From CAXXOZ01 sp963676435 (GTDB taxonomy: Bacteria > Bacillota > Clostridia > Lachnospirales > Lachnospiraceae), in assembly GCA_963676435.2 (NCBI GenBank), contig CAXXOZ010000006.1:124001-188000 (forward strand): a stretch of 64,000 bases of DNA, given 5' to 3'. Numbering within the stretch: position 1 is the first letter of the stretch; every line of letters starts with the position of its first letter. Positions 47,620 through 55,923 of this stretch are shown piece after piece. A program made the position numbers and the translations under genes. The notes under the pieces were generated by a model. The model saw nothing but the letters and a program-made list of their open reading frames with translations. It was not told the origin of the DNA and searched no databases.

Positions 47620-48220
47620 GACGGCAGACCAATTGCAAGCCTTTCATCCGAGTATGGCATCTGTAAAGCAACTGTTTCAAACTTGGCTCGTAGTTGCCGC
47701 AAAGAATACCAAACAAATGAAGAAGCCATGAATGAATATGAACTAATGAAGGAACTCAAGAACTCCGTCAGAAATTAGCTGAACTTTAAAAGGATAAAGA
47801 TTTCCTAAAAAAAGTAGTGGAATTCTTTGCGAAGGGAATTGATTGGCGGCATATCGGTTCACTGAGGAACACCATGAAAGATATTATCAAAGCTGGGAAT
47901 ATATGAAAATGGAAATTCATCCCAATGCTTACTACAATCATCATAAAATAGCTAAAAAGGAGTACCTCTTAAAAAAGAAAAATGTTCATATAGAAATCAA
48001 ACTTATTTATCATTAATTTGGAGGAATTCTCCGTCACAAAAGTATTCGGATTTTTCTAGCAAGAAATAACATACTTTTAAGCAAGACCACCATACATCAA
48101 TATATGAATAAAGAGCTAAGAATTCTCTGTGTAAATAGAAGTAAGTATATCCGATTAAAAAGTCGTTTTCATAAACCTTTTCCAAAACTTTTGAATCAGA
48201 ACTTTACCGTTAAAAACTAA
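47620..48220 (+). mobile_element. IS3-family transposase remnant (orfA and orfB pieces)
   Basis: On the plus strand a decayed insertion sequence. The orfA part gives DGRPIASLSSEYGICKATVS (helix-turn-helix), then after frame breaks QELRQKLAEL-stop-KDKDFLKKVVEFFAKGID, the typical IS3 orfA end. The orfB part gives FTEEHHERYYQSWEYMKMEI, HPNAYYNHHKIAKKEYL and, after a stop at 48014, RIFLARNNILLSKTTIHQYM and PKLLNQNFTVKN. The DDE catalytic region is absent, and no terminal inverted repeats are seen. Several frameshifts and stops make it non-functional. Confidence 0.8.
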
Positions 48221-48301
48221 AAAAGACTATTATGCAGACTTTAAATAAAATCATATTGTTTCAGAATTTGCATATGTTTGTATAGCTTGATTCGTCCTCA
48301 T

Positions 48302-48523
48302 TCATACAATGACTACAGCACACAATTTGATACTAATTTTCATTATCACTTGGCTGCAATCTAACTCATAAATCTCCAATTCAAGTATGTCATCAAGGCT
48401 CTCATACCTTCTTTCGCTGACGATATACTTACGTCCTTCACCATCAACTGTCGCAGTAATCAGCCCCATTACTTGACCTGGTTTTTCTGAAAGGTAATAG
48501 GCAGCTAACGAAAGAATTTTGAA
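48302..48523 (-). pseudogene. Unrecognised gene fragment
   Basis: An open stretch of 73 codons with stop, but no start codon or ribosome site at its upstream end: KILSLAAYYLSEKPGQVMGL, then ITATVDGEGRKYIVSERRYE and SLDDILELEIYELDCSQV. The composition looks like real protein, unlike the neighbouring sequence. I do not recognise the family. It lies among IS and ugd debris and is likely the remains of a gene lost by rearrangement. Confidence 0.4.
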
Positions 48524-48768
48524 TTATAAGAAAATTCAATGAAGATTTGACTTCATCTTAAATAGATAGATTCTTTAATTTTAGTAATTTCTTTAATTCT
48601 ATTACTGAACACTTCATGTTTGGATCCTTTCAAAGTCTAGTCTATCTACGCATCTAAACACTCACCACACAGCCTATCAGCTTATCCACTCTCTTGAAAC
48701 TTCAATGTTTGATCAAGGTAATTGGGGTGTTGGTTGGGATTAGTGAGCATTTACTTAACTGTAACTAC
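48524..48768. other. Non-coding stretch in the decay zone
   Basis: About 245 bases without a supportable gene, terminator or RNA. It contains short C- and T-rich segments less AT-rich than its surroundings, such as CTCACCACACAGCCTATCAG, of unknown origin. Confidence 0.4.
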
Positions 48769-49194
48769 TTAACCCTTCATTATCTTATCAAAGACATCTC
48801 TTAACTTTGTTGATGAAGTGCCTTGAGTGTAAGGGAAGTACACGATATCTACTCCTACTTCGCCAAACTGTCTCTCAAGCTCATTCCATTTATCTGTACC
48901 CTTCCAATCACTGCCTACAAACATAACATCGAAATTATATTCTTCCCAAGCTGCCATTTTATCCATGTTTTCTTGAGATACCACTTGATTGACGTATTTA
49001 ATACTTTCTACAATTGCCATACGTTCTTCGTGAGGTATAATGGCTTTCTTATTTTTATATGAAACTAATTCATCTGTCGTAACTCCGACAATTAAGTATT
49101 CACATTGTTCCTTGGCTCTTTTTAAAATGTTGAGATGTCCGATATGAAACATATCATACACACCAGTTGTATAACCTACTTTGTATTTTTCCAA
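48769..49194 (-). CDS. Glycerol-3-phosphate cytidylyltransferase-type enzyme
   Basis: A 141-residue nucleotidyltransferase. GVYDMFHIGHLNILKRAKEQ contains the HxGH motif, and GTSSTKLRD replaces the usual RTxGISTT motif; together they bind CTP. Length and sequence match TagD, which makes CDP-glycerol from CTP and glycerol 3-phosphate. No CDP-glycerol glycerophosphotransferase gene is visible in the window, so a teichoic-acid or glycerophosphate-decoration role rests on the family. It is intact though flanked on both sides by decayed sequence. A LicD-type transferase gene at 60246 could in principle use related activated alcohols. Confidence 0.85.
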   Translation of the reverse strand: MEKYKVGYTTGVYDMFHIGHLNILKRAKEQCEYLIVGVTTDELVSYKNKKAIIPHEERMAIVESIKYVNQVVSQENMDKMAAWEEYNFDVMFVGSDWKGTDKWNELERQFGEVGVDIVYFPYTQGTSSTKLRDVFDKIMKG

Positions 49195-49601
49195 AATTTA
49201 TCCTCCATCAGAACAGTTATATAATTCTCTAACTTATCAAATTTTTCATTGTTTCATTTTTTATTTCATTGAGAACCTTAACCTGTGAATCATCACCAGT
49301 TAAGTTTGGAACTAATGGCCAACCTGAATATTCCTGAAAAATCCGTAGTTCCTTCATATCTTTATATAATATGATAATGAACCTGCTTGTCCACCATCAT
49401 GAGTATGAGATAATTCATAATGTCATAGTTGAATGTTTGCTTTAATGTTTGCTTTAATGTTTTCTCAACCACTTAAAAATATTATTTATAACACAAAACT
49501 CTTCTTGAATCAATAGTTCCTCAGTTTTAAACTTTTTCTTGAATTCACCTAAAATTATACTCATAAGAGTGTCCTACTTAATCTCAATACTTAAACAAAT
49601 T
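49195..49601. other. Gene-poor gap between tagD-like and rfbB
   Basis: About 400 bases. On the minus strand a 42-codon frame (49229-49357, starting MKELRIFQEYSGWPLVPNLT) has a protein-like composition but no ribosome site and no known family; it may be a gene remnant. A short tandem repeat of GTTTGCTTTAAT occurs near 49436-49460. No terminator or RNA is clear. Confidence 0.4.
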
Positions 49602-50648
49602 CTAAAACATCTTATCATAGTTTTTAGCATAATCACCAGAAATAATATGCTCAATCCACTTAGTGTTTTCAAGGTACCACTGAATTGTTTCTTTCATACC
49701 TTGTTCAAAAGAATATGACGGTTTCCAACCTAGTTCAGTTGTAATTTTAGTGTTATCGATAGCATATCTTCTATCATGTCCGGGTCTGTCTTTTACATAT
49801 TTAATAAGATTTTCTGATTTACCAAGAGTTCTTATAATAAGATTTACAATTTCAATATTGGCTTTTTCATTGTTACCACCAATATTATAAACTTCTCCAT
49901 CCTTGCCTTTATGAAGAACAGTGTCAATTGCAGAGCAATGATCAGAAACGTGAAGCCAGTCCCTTACTTGCATTCCGTCACCGTATATAGGTAATTCTTT
50001 CTCTTTTAGGCAATTATTGATTATAAGTGGTATTAATTTTTCAGGGAACTGATATGGACCATAGTTATTGCTACATCTAGTTATATTTACAGGCATGCCG
50101 AATGTTTCATTGTACGCTCTAATGATCATATCCGCACTAGCCTTAGATGCTGAATAAGGACTATTTGGCATAAGCGGCATAGTCTCAACAAACATACCTG
50201 TTTCACCAAGCGCTCCATACACCTCATCGGTAGAAACTTGAAGGAACTTTACTCCTGACTTATACTCCCTACAGTACTTGTCATTTGGATTTACTTTCCA
50301 ATATTTCTTAGCTGTATCTAAGAGCACTTGAGTACCGATAATATTTGTAGTTAAAAATACTTCTGGTTCCTCGATACTTCTATCAACATGAGACTCAGCT
50401 GCGAAATTCACAACCAAAGTAATTTCATTATTTTGGAATATCTCGTCAATTATATCTCGATCTCTTATATCGACTTTGATGAACTCATAATTAGGATTTT
50501 TGTCAATATCTTTTAGATTCTCTAAGTTCCCTGCATATGTAAGGGCATCTATATTAATAATCTTATATTCTGGGTATTTTTTGAGAATTAACTTGACAAA
50601 GTTACTTCCAATAAATCCGGCTCCACCTGTAACTAAAATGGTTTTCAA
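49602..50648 (-). CDS. rfbB: dTDP-glucose 4,6-dehydratase
   Basis: Converts dTDP-glucose to dTDP-4-keto-6-deoxyglucose with bound NAD. The 348-residue short-chain dehydrogenase begins with ILVTGGAGFIGSNFVKLI, and has STDEVYGALG, SPYSASKASADMI (Tyr-x3-Lys) and RCSNNYGPYQFPEKLIPLII, the RmlB signatures. It follows rfbA by 23 bases. rfbC and rfbD are absent from the window, so the product is probably diverted to an amino sugar through the aminotransferase gene upstream. Confidence 0.96.
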   Translation of the reverse strand: MKTILVTGGAGFIGSNFVKLILKKYPEYKIINIDALTYAGNLENLKDIDKNPNYEFIKVDIRDRDIIDEIFQNNEITLVVNFAAESHVDRSIEEPEVFLTTNIIGTQVLLDTAKKYWKVNPNDKYCREYKSGVKFLQVSTDEVYGALGETGMFVETMPLMPNSPYSASKASADMIIRAYNETFGMPVNITRCSNNYGPYQFPEKLIPLIINNCLKEKELPIYGDGMQVRDWLHVSDHCSAIDTVLHKGKDGEVYNIGGNNEKANIEIVNLIIRTLGKSENLIKYVKDRPGHDRRYAIDNTKITTELGWKPSYSFEQGMKETIQWYLENTKWIEHIISGDYAKNYDKMF

Positions 50649-50671
50649 TTTGCTTCACCTCTAGTTCTTTC

Positions 50672-51544
50672 TTATATTTCTTCTAATAATGATAAAATGT
50701 ACTGGCCATAATCTGTCATCTTGAGACTTTCGCCGACCTCTTTGAGCTGTGCATCACCGATGAACTTATTTCTCCACGCTATTTCCTCTAAGCAAGCTAT
50801 ATAGAATCCTTGTCTTGATTGGACTGCTTCAACATATTCTGCTGCTTTTAGCATTCCATCAGGTGTGCCTGTATCAAGCCATGCCATTCCTCTACCAAGA
50901 AGTATTACATTTAAGTTTCCCTTTTCGAGATATACATTGTTAACAGAAGTAATCTCAATTTCTCCGCGATCAGAAGGCTTTACATTTTTAGCAATCTCAA
51001 CTACATTATTGTCATAGAAGTACAAACCAGGTACTGCATAATTTGATTTAGGTTTCTGTGGCTTTTCTTCTATTGAAACAACCTTGCGATTATTATCAAA
51101 CTCAACAACTCCGAAAGGTCTTGGATCTTTAACTGGATATCCAAAGATTATCGCTCCTTCTTTGAGCTTACTTGCATCTTTTATTTGCCTAACAAAATCT
51201 TGTCCATAAAAAATATTATCACCCAAGATCAGACAAACACTCTCGTTCCCAATAAACTGTTCCCCTAAAATAAAGGCATCCGCTAGTCCTCTTGGTGTGT
51301 CTTGCACCTTATAATCAATTTGAACTCCTAGGTTTGATCCATCACCTAATAGTTTTTCATATATAGGCGTGTCCTCTGGAGTTGAAATAATAAGTATTTC
51401 TCTAATTTCCGCCATCATCAAAAATGAAAGAGGATAATAAATCATTGGTTTATCATAAATAGGCAACAATTGTTTTGATATTGCTTGTGTCATAGGATAT
51501 AGTCTAGTTCCCTTCCCACCTGCTAAAATAATTCCTTTCATCAA
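50672..51544 (-). CDS. rfbA: Glucose-1-phosphate thymidylyltransferase
   Basis: Makes dTDP-glucose from dTTP and glucose 1-phosphate. The 290-residue protein has GIILAGGKGTRLYPMTQAIS, KQLLPIYDKPMIYYPLSFLM and LGDNIFYG, as in RmlA. Cytoplasmic tetramer in the family. It lies 8 bases after the aminotransferase gene and 23 before rfbB, in one operon. The feedback-site character cannot be judged from sequence. Confidence 0.96.
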   Translation of the reverse strand: MMKGIILAGGKGTRLYPMTQAISKQLLPIYDKPMIYYPLSFLMMAEIREILIISTPEDTPIYEKLLGDGSNLGVQIDYKVQDTPRGLADAFILGEQFIGNESVCLILGDNIFYGQDFVRQIKDASKLKEGAIIFGYPVKDPRPFGVVEFDNNRKVVSIEEKPQKPKSNYAVPGLYFYDNNVVEIAKNVKPSDRGEIEITSVNNVYLEKGNLNVILLGRGMAWLDTGTPDGMLKAAEYVEAVQSRQGFYIACLEEIAWRNKFIGDAQLKEVGESLKMTDYGQYILSLLEEI

Positions 51545-51552
51545 ATCACCTC

Positions 51553-52647
51553 TTATCTCTTAATAATTTCACAGATTCTATAAACATCTTCTTGTCCTAA
51601 ATCTGAATATAATGGTAGTGTCAACACATGTTCTGCAGTATGCTTTGCTACTGGAGTATCATCAACATTATATTGGTCCTGATAACATTCAATGGAATTT
51701 GTGAGTGGGTAAAAATATTTTCTTGCTATAATATTATTCTCCTTTAGTTCCTCAAAAACTTGATCTCTATCTTTTTTGAAACCATCGAAAATAACAGGAA
51801 AATATGCGTAATTACTTTTGACTCCTTTTTGTTGTTTAGACAATGTAATTCCATCAATGTTACTTAAGTTTTCATAATACCAATCAACTACTAGCTTTCT
51901 TTTTTTGATTTCGTCATCTACATGTCTTAAATTGCATAACCCCATAGCAGCTTGAAATTCATTCATTTTTGCATTTCCGCCAACATACTCGATGGTTTCA
52001 GGACCAGTAATTCCAAAATTCTTGATGTCATTTAGAACCTGTTGGAGATGAGGGCTGTTATATGTGAGTGCCCCCCCCTCAATTGTATTAAATACTTTTG
52101 TTGCGTGAAAACTAAACATAGATACATCGCCAAAGTTTCCAATACCTACTCCGTTGACAGTAACTCCAAAAGTATGAGCGGCATCATAAATTATTATTAA
52201 ATTGTATTTATCAGCAATTCTTTGAATTTCTTCAATGTTACAAACATTCCCATATACATGCACTGGAATAATTGCGCTTGTTGTTTCCGTAATCAATTCT
52301 TCTATTTTGGTAACATCAATCGTATAATCTTCAGGATTAATATCACAAAAAACTGGCTTCAGTCCATTCCTGACAATAGCATGAGTTGTTGAAACGAACG
52401 TATAAGGTGTTGTGATAACCTCACCGGTAAGATTAAGAGCTGAAATGGCACATTCTAACGCCAAATGTCCATTTGTAAACAGCGTTATATTGTTTGTTTT
52501 CAGATAATTATTCAGCTTGTCCTCTAGTTCAAGATGTTTCTCCCCCATATTTGTTAACCAGTGACTTTTCCACAAACCTTTTATTTCATTAATATATTCC
52601 TCAAATGGAGGCATGGATGAATTGGTTACTTGAATTGTTTTATTCAC
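51553..52647 (-). CDS. DegT/DnrJ/EryC1 sugar aminotransferase
   Basis: A PLP-dependent aminotransferase of about 364 residues. I take the GTG at 52647 as start: GGAGG lies nine bases before it. The PLP lysine is in MFSFHATKVFNTIEGGALTY; other motifs are TTPYTFVSTTHAIVRNG and YDAAHTFG. With rfbA and rfbB downstream and no epimerase/reductase, it likely aminates dTDP-4-keto-6-deoxyglucose at C4. Whether the product has the gluco (VioA-type) or galacto (WecE-type) form is open; the neighbouring WecF-like gene favours galacto. A run of eight G's encodes the Glu-Gly-Gly after the lysine loop (52071-52078). Confidence 0.88.
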   Translation of the reverse strand: MNKTIQVTNSSMPPFEEYINEIKGLWKSHWLTNMGEKHLELEDKLNNYLKTNNITLFTNGHLALECAISALNLTGEVITTPYTFVSTTHAIVRNGLKPVFCDINPEDYTIDVTKIEELITETTSAIIPVHVYGNVCNIEEIQRIADKYNLIIIYDAAHTFGVTVNGVGIGNFGDVSMFSFHATKVFNTIEGGALTYNSPHLQQVLNDIKNFGITGPETIEYVGGNAKMNEFQAAMGLCNLRHVDDEIKKRKLVVDWYYENLSNIDGITLSKQQKGVKSNYAYFPVIFDGFKKDRDQVFEELKENNIIARKYFYPLTNSIECYQDQYNVDDTPVAKHTAEHVLTLPLYSDLGQEDVYRICEIIKR

Positions 52648-53212
52648 TTTCAAATACCTCCTTTATAAACTGTTCTTCAAGTTTTAATATTTCTTTACTT
52701 CTATCTTTAATCTTTTTAAATGGTATTCCCGCATTAATAGTCCAAGGCTCTGAACTCTTATTAATCAGAGTCATTGCACCAAACGAGCCACCTTCCCCTA
52801 ATACTACCCCTGGAAGTATGACACACCCCGATCCAACTATCACATGTTTTTCTATCACTACTTTTCGGCCATAGATTTTCTTATATTTGTCAGGAATCAT
52901 TGGATTTGTCATTGACGCACCTGAATAGTCATCGCTTAACGCGTAAATAGAATTCTTGGAAGATATATTGGAAAAGTCATGAATTTCAATTCCATAATTT
53001 CCTCCATATAGTGCTGAATAGGCAGCAATGTGAATATAATTTTTTATTGAAATTTTTCCACTTAATATACAAAAGTCATCTATTCTTACATTATTTCCTA
53101 TTGATATTTGTGATGCAGAATATATACTGGCCTTTCTACTTAATAGCACATTTTTACCTAAAGTTTTAAATCCCTGTTCATTTAATTCTTCTTGCGTCAA
53201 GAAACTATTCAA
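52640..53212 (-). CDS. Hexapeptide-repeat acyltransferase
   Basis: A left-handed beta-helix acetyltransferase of about 190 residues. The start is probably TTG at 53212, as AAAGGAG lies ten bases before it and inside the longer frame from 53233; the resulting NSFLTQEELNEQGFKTLGKN matches the family's usual N-terminus. Repeats include SISIGNNVRIDDFCILSG-type turns and IVGSGCVILPGVVLGEGGSF. It likely N-acetylates the amino sugar made by the adjacent aminotransferase, whose start it overlaps. O-acetylation of the glycan is the alternative. Confidence 0.8.
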   Translation of the reverse strand: MNSFLTQEELNEQGFKTLGKNVLLSRKASIYSASQISIGNNVRIDDFCILSGKISIKNYIHIAAYSALYGGNYGIEIHDFSNISSKNSIYALSDDYSGASMTNPMIPDKYKKIYGRKVVIEKHVIVGSGCVILPGVVLGEGGSFGAMTLINKSSEPWTINAGIPFKKIKDRSKEILKLEEQFIKEVFESE

Positions 53213-53309
53213 ATGAAACTCAACTCCTTTCATTTCAGTAATTCAGATTTATCAAAGATAGAATATAAATGTTTCTATATCTCTTAATGTATTTTCTGAA
53301 AATAATCTT

Positions 53310-54776
53310 TTATTTATTTGACTTTCTTCTATTCCTATCTAGTATTAATTGTTTAAGTGTATTAGTTAAATACTTTATACTCTCAATTTTAAACACTTTT
53401 GCTAACCCAATATATATAGCAATTCCTCCAAAAACCTGCAATATTAGAACCTGCCAATCGTCTATATTAAAGTTATTAAACATATACACAATCCCACCCA
53501 TGATAACAGATATTAATGCAGACGGCATGATATCTATTAATTGTTCTTTGTAACTATAATCCAGTAGTAGTCTGTTTGGATATGCGTTTATAAATGTCGC
53601 AATAATACCACTCACCACTTGACCAATTGCTATAGCATAGATACCTAATGGTATGCTAATTCCTAATATTATAAGACCGATAATTTTTTTAATTGTCTCA
53701 AGTTTTAAAAAAATATCACTTCTACCCATCGCATTTATAGCTTGTAAATTAGCCGTATGAATTGGTATCAAGGCATATGAAATACAGAATATTTGTAAGA
53801 ATGGTACTGCTGGTAACCATTTATCTGTTAATATAATTTTGACTAATGGTACTGCAACAACTGCTATACCAATCATCATAGGAAAAATTAGAAAAGAGCT
53901 TGTTACTATGGCTCTTCTCATAACCCCTTTAGCCCTTTTTCTATCATCTTGATGTACCGACATGGTCGGTAACATAACAGATTGGATTGAGCCATCTATA
54001 TTACCTACTATTAATTTAGGGAATTGCTCTCCCCTGTTGTAGAATCCAAGAGAGGATGAGCTATATAATCTACCTATTAATAAAGTTCTAATTTCCAAAT
54101 AGAACACATTTAATAACGATGATACTAGCAGTTTCCATCCAAATGAAAATAGTTCTCTTACTTTTCTAGGCGAAAATGTAAATTGAGGTCTCCACTTAAC
54201 AGTGAACCACATAATAATGGATATAGAAATCTGATTTGTTAGTTGTTGAATTACTAAAGCCCATACCCCTAACCCAATATAAGCAGCACCCACTCCTAAA
54301 ATCCCCGAAATTATCATAGCACCTAAACTACTTTTAAAGAGTTTGTTAAATAGCATATTTCGTGAAACATAAGCATTTTGAATTGAATTTAAAGCCCCGG
54401 TAAATAATATTAATGATAGCACTCTTAGAACAGTCAGTAATCTATGATCCCCATAAAAATTTGAAATTAATGGAGCTGAAATGAATATAATTAAATAAAG
54501 CAACGTAGCAATACCTAAACTCAAATAAAATATAGATGAAAAATCTTCTTCATCTGCATCTTTCTTCTGAATTAAAGCTGTATTAAATCCGCTTTGCACA
54601 AAAACTTTTGCTATTGAAATAAATACTAAAACTATAGCTATAGCCCCAAATTGTTCAGGGTCTAATAGCCTAGCTAGTATTATTTGTATAATAAACTGTA
54701 TCCCTTGAGTTCCACCTTGTTCCATCAACTTCCAGAATAATGATGAAACAACTAGTTTTTTATTATGTTGATTCAT
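53310..54776 (-). CDS. Polysaccharide flippase (Wzx-type)
   Basis: A 488-residue integral membrane protein with about 14 hydrophobic segments. The N-terminus (SSLFWKLMEQGGTQGIQFII, QIILARLLDPEQFGAIAIVL) is typical of polysaccharide/lipopolysaccharide flippases of the MOP superfamily. It should move undecaprenyl-linked repeat units to the outer face of the membrane for polymerisation by the Wzy-type protein. Its gene is 3 bases after the WecF-like transferase gene. Confidence 0.92.
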   Translation of the reverse strand: MNQHNKKLVVSSLFWKLMEQGGTQGIQFIIQIILARLLDPEQFGAIAIVLVFISIAKVFVQSGFNTALIQKKDADEEDFSSIFYLSLGIATLLYLIIFISAPLISNFYGDHRLLTVLRVLSLILFTGALNSIQNAYVSRNMLFNKLFKSSLGAMIISGILGVGAAYIGLGVWALVIQQLTNQISISIIMWFTVKWRPQFTFSPRKVRELFSFGWKLLVSSLLNVFYLEIRTLLIGRLYSSSSLGFYNRGEQFPKLIVGNIDGSIQSVMLPTMSVHQDDRKRAKGVMRRAIVTSSFLIFPMMIGIAVVAVPLVKIILTDKWLPAVPFLQIFCISYALIPIHTANLQAINAMGRSDIFLKLETIKKIIGLIILGISIPLGIYAIAIGQVVSGIIATFINAYPNRLLLDYSYKEQLIDIMPSALISVIMGGIVYMFNNFNIDDWQVLILQVFGGIAIYIGLAKVFKIESIKYLTNTLKQLILDRNRRKSNK

Positions 54777-54779
54777 TAA

Positions 54780-55898
54780 TCAATCTAGCTCCTTGAAAGT
54801 ATTTTCCCAACTTCTTATTGCATTTTCTTCATTTAAGTAAAAACTCGAAAACCTTCTGTTGTTTCTTATATTGCTATTCATAGCAATAAATTCACTAAAA
54901 TCCATATTATCTATATTATCTATGTTGTAAACTTCCAAATCTTCTAATCTGGCTGCGAGCATCAACAAACTATTATTGTTCAAAAAAATTTTCTTTTCTA
55001 AGTATAATAAAATATAAAAATTCCCTAAAGCATTCTGACCTAGATAATCAAATATCCATACATCAACTGAGTTTAAATAATCGAGGTACGCTTTGAAATC
55101 CATATACTCTTTAATGATTTCTACTTTATCATTAAATAATTCTTTAGCATGATTTTCTACTTTAGTAGCATAACATTCATCCCCATATGATAAAACTAAA
55201 GATATTATAATATTTTCATTTTTGAATTTTTCTAAAAGATCCAATATTTTGATATGATTTAGATGTGGGTATGCTGAATGACCAATCATAATTTTATATG
55301 GAGAACTTTCTTTTTCTTTGTTAACAAATTTACTCGCTGAATCTATAACGGATAGTCGTCCTTTTTTATATCCATATTCAGTCCTTAATATTTTGATGTC
55401 TCCAAACTTTTGCCTAACCGCTATTGCATCATATTCGAATCCAATCCCAATTGCATGAATTTTTTTTATTTTTCTATTTGATTTCCACCGAAGCAATAAA
55501 CCAATTACTTCTCTAAATTTATTGTAAATCCCTTTATTAACTTTAGAAGAGGGATAAAGGTGATCTTCTCCCCATACGCACCATATGATTTTGGCCAAAA
55601 TATTTTTCTTAATTCTAAAAATTTGGAAGTAAGATAAGTTATTCCTATGAAGAAAGATATACTTTGCATCTTCACCAGTAGTATTAAACTGTTTCATATT
55701 TCGACTAAATAAATTTTCATCCAATATAACGTTAGAATAATGTTGAAAGTCTTCATAAGACTTTTTATTTATCATTACAAATCTGTGTTCTGATTCGTTG
55801 AATGGAAGTGTTCCATCATTAATCATATTTATTATTGTTCCATTATGTGTACTATTATAATGTGTCATAACGTGTAAATATTTTACTGAATATGTCAA
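54780..55898 (-). CDS. WecF-like 4-acetamido-4,6-dideoxyhexose transferase
   Basis: A 372-residue glycosyltransferase of the Fuc4NAc transferase (WecF) type: KIMIGHSAYPHLNHIKILDL, ISLVLSYGDECYATKVENHA, YLNSVDVWIFDYLGQNALGN and FYILLYLEKKIFLNNN match the family's core blocks. WecF adds TDP-Fuc4NAc to a lipid-linked disaccharide. A TDP-sugar 4-aminotransferase and an acetyltransferase are encoded just downstream, which fits supply of the donor. The start is a TTG with GGGG nine bases before it. The N-terminal third is less conserved. Confidence 0.8.
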   Translation of the reverse strand: MTYSVKYLHVMTHYNSTHNGTIINMINDGTLPFNESEHRFVMINKKSYEDFQHYSNVILDENLFSRNMKQFNTTGEDAKYIFLHRNNLSYFQIFRIKKNILAKIIWCVWGEDHLYPSSKVNKGIYNKFREVIGLLLRWKSNRKIKKIHAIGIGFEYDAIAVRQKFGDIKILRTEYGYKKGRLSVIDSASKFVNKEKESSPYKIMIGHSAYPHLNHIKILDLLEKFKNENIIISLVLSYGDECYATKVENHAKELFNDKVEIIKEYMDFKAYLDYLNSVDVWIFDYLGQNALGNFYILLYLEKKIFLNNNSLLMLAARLEDLEVYNIDNIDNMDFSEFIAMNSNIRNNRRFSSFYLNEENAIRSWENTFKELD

Positions 55899-55923
55899 TA
55901 TTATTCACCCCTTAGTAACAATG

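Noticed and set aside
48003..48185. A 60-codon minus-strand frame
   Set aside because: It is antisense to a clear IS3 orfB remnant on the plus strand and has no ribosome site.
48640..48740. Possible rRNA-like fragment (CTCACCACACAGCCTATCAG and nearby)
   Set aside because: It faintly recalls the 3' part of 23S, but the match is too short and broken to support a claim.
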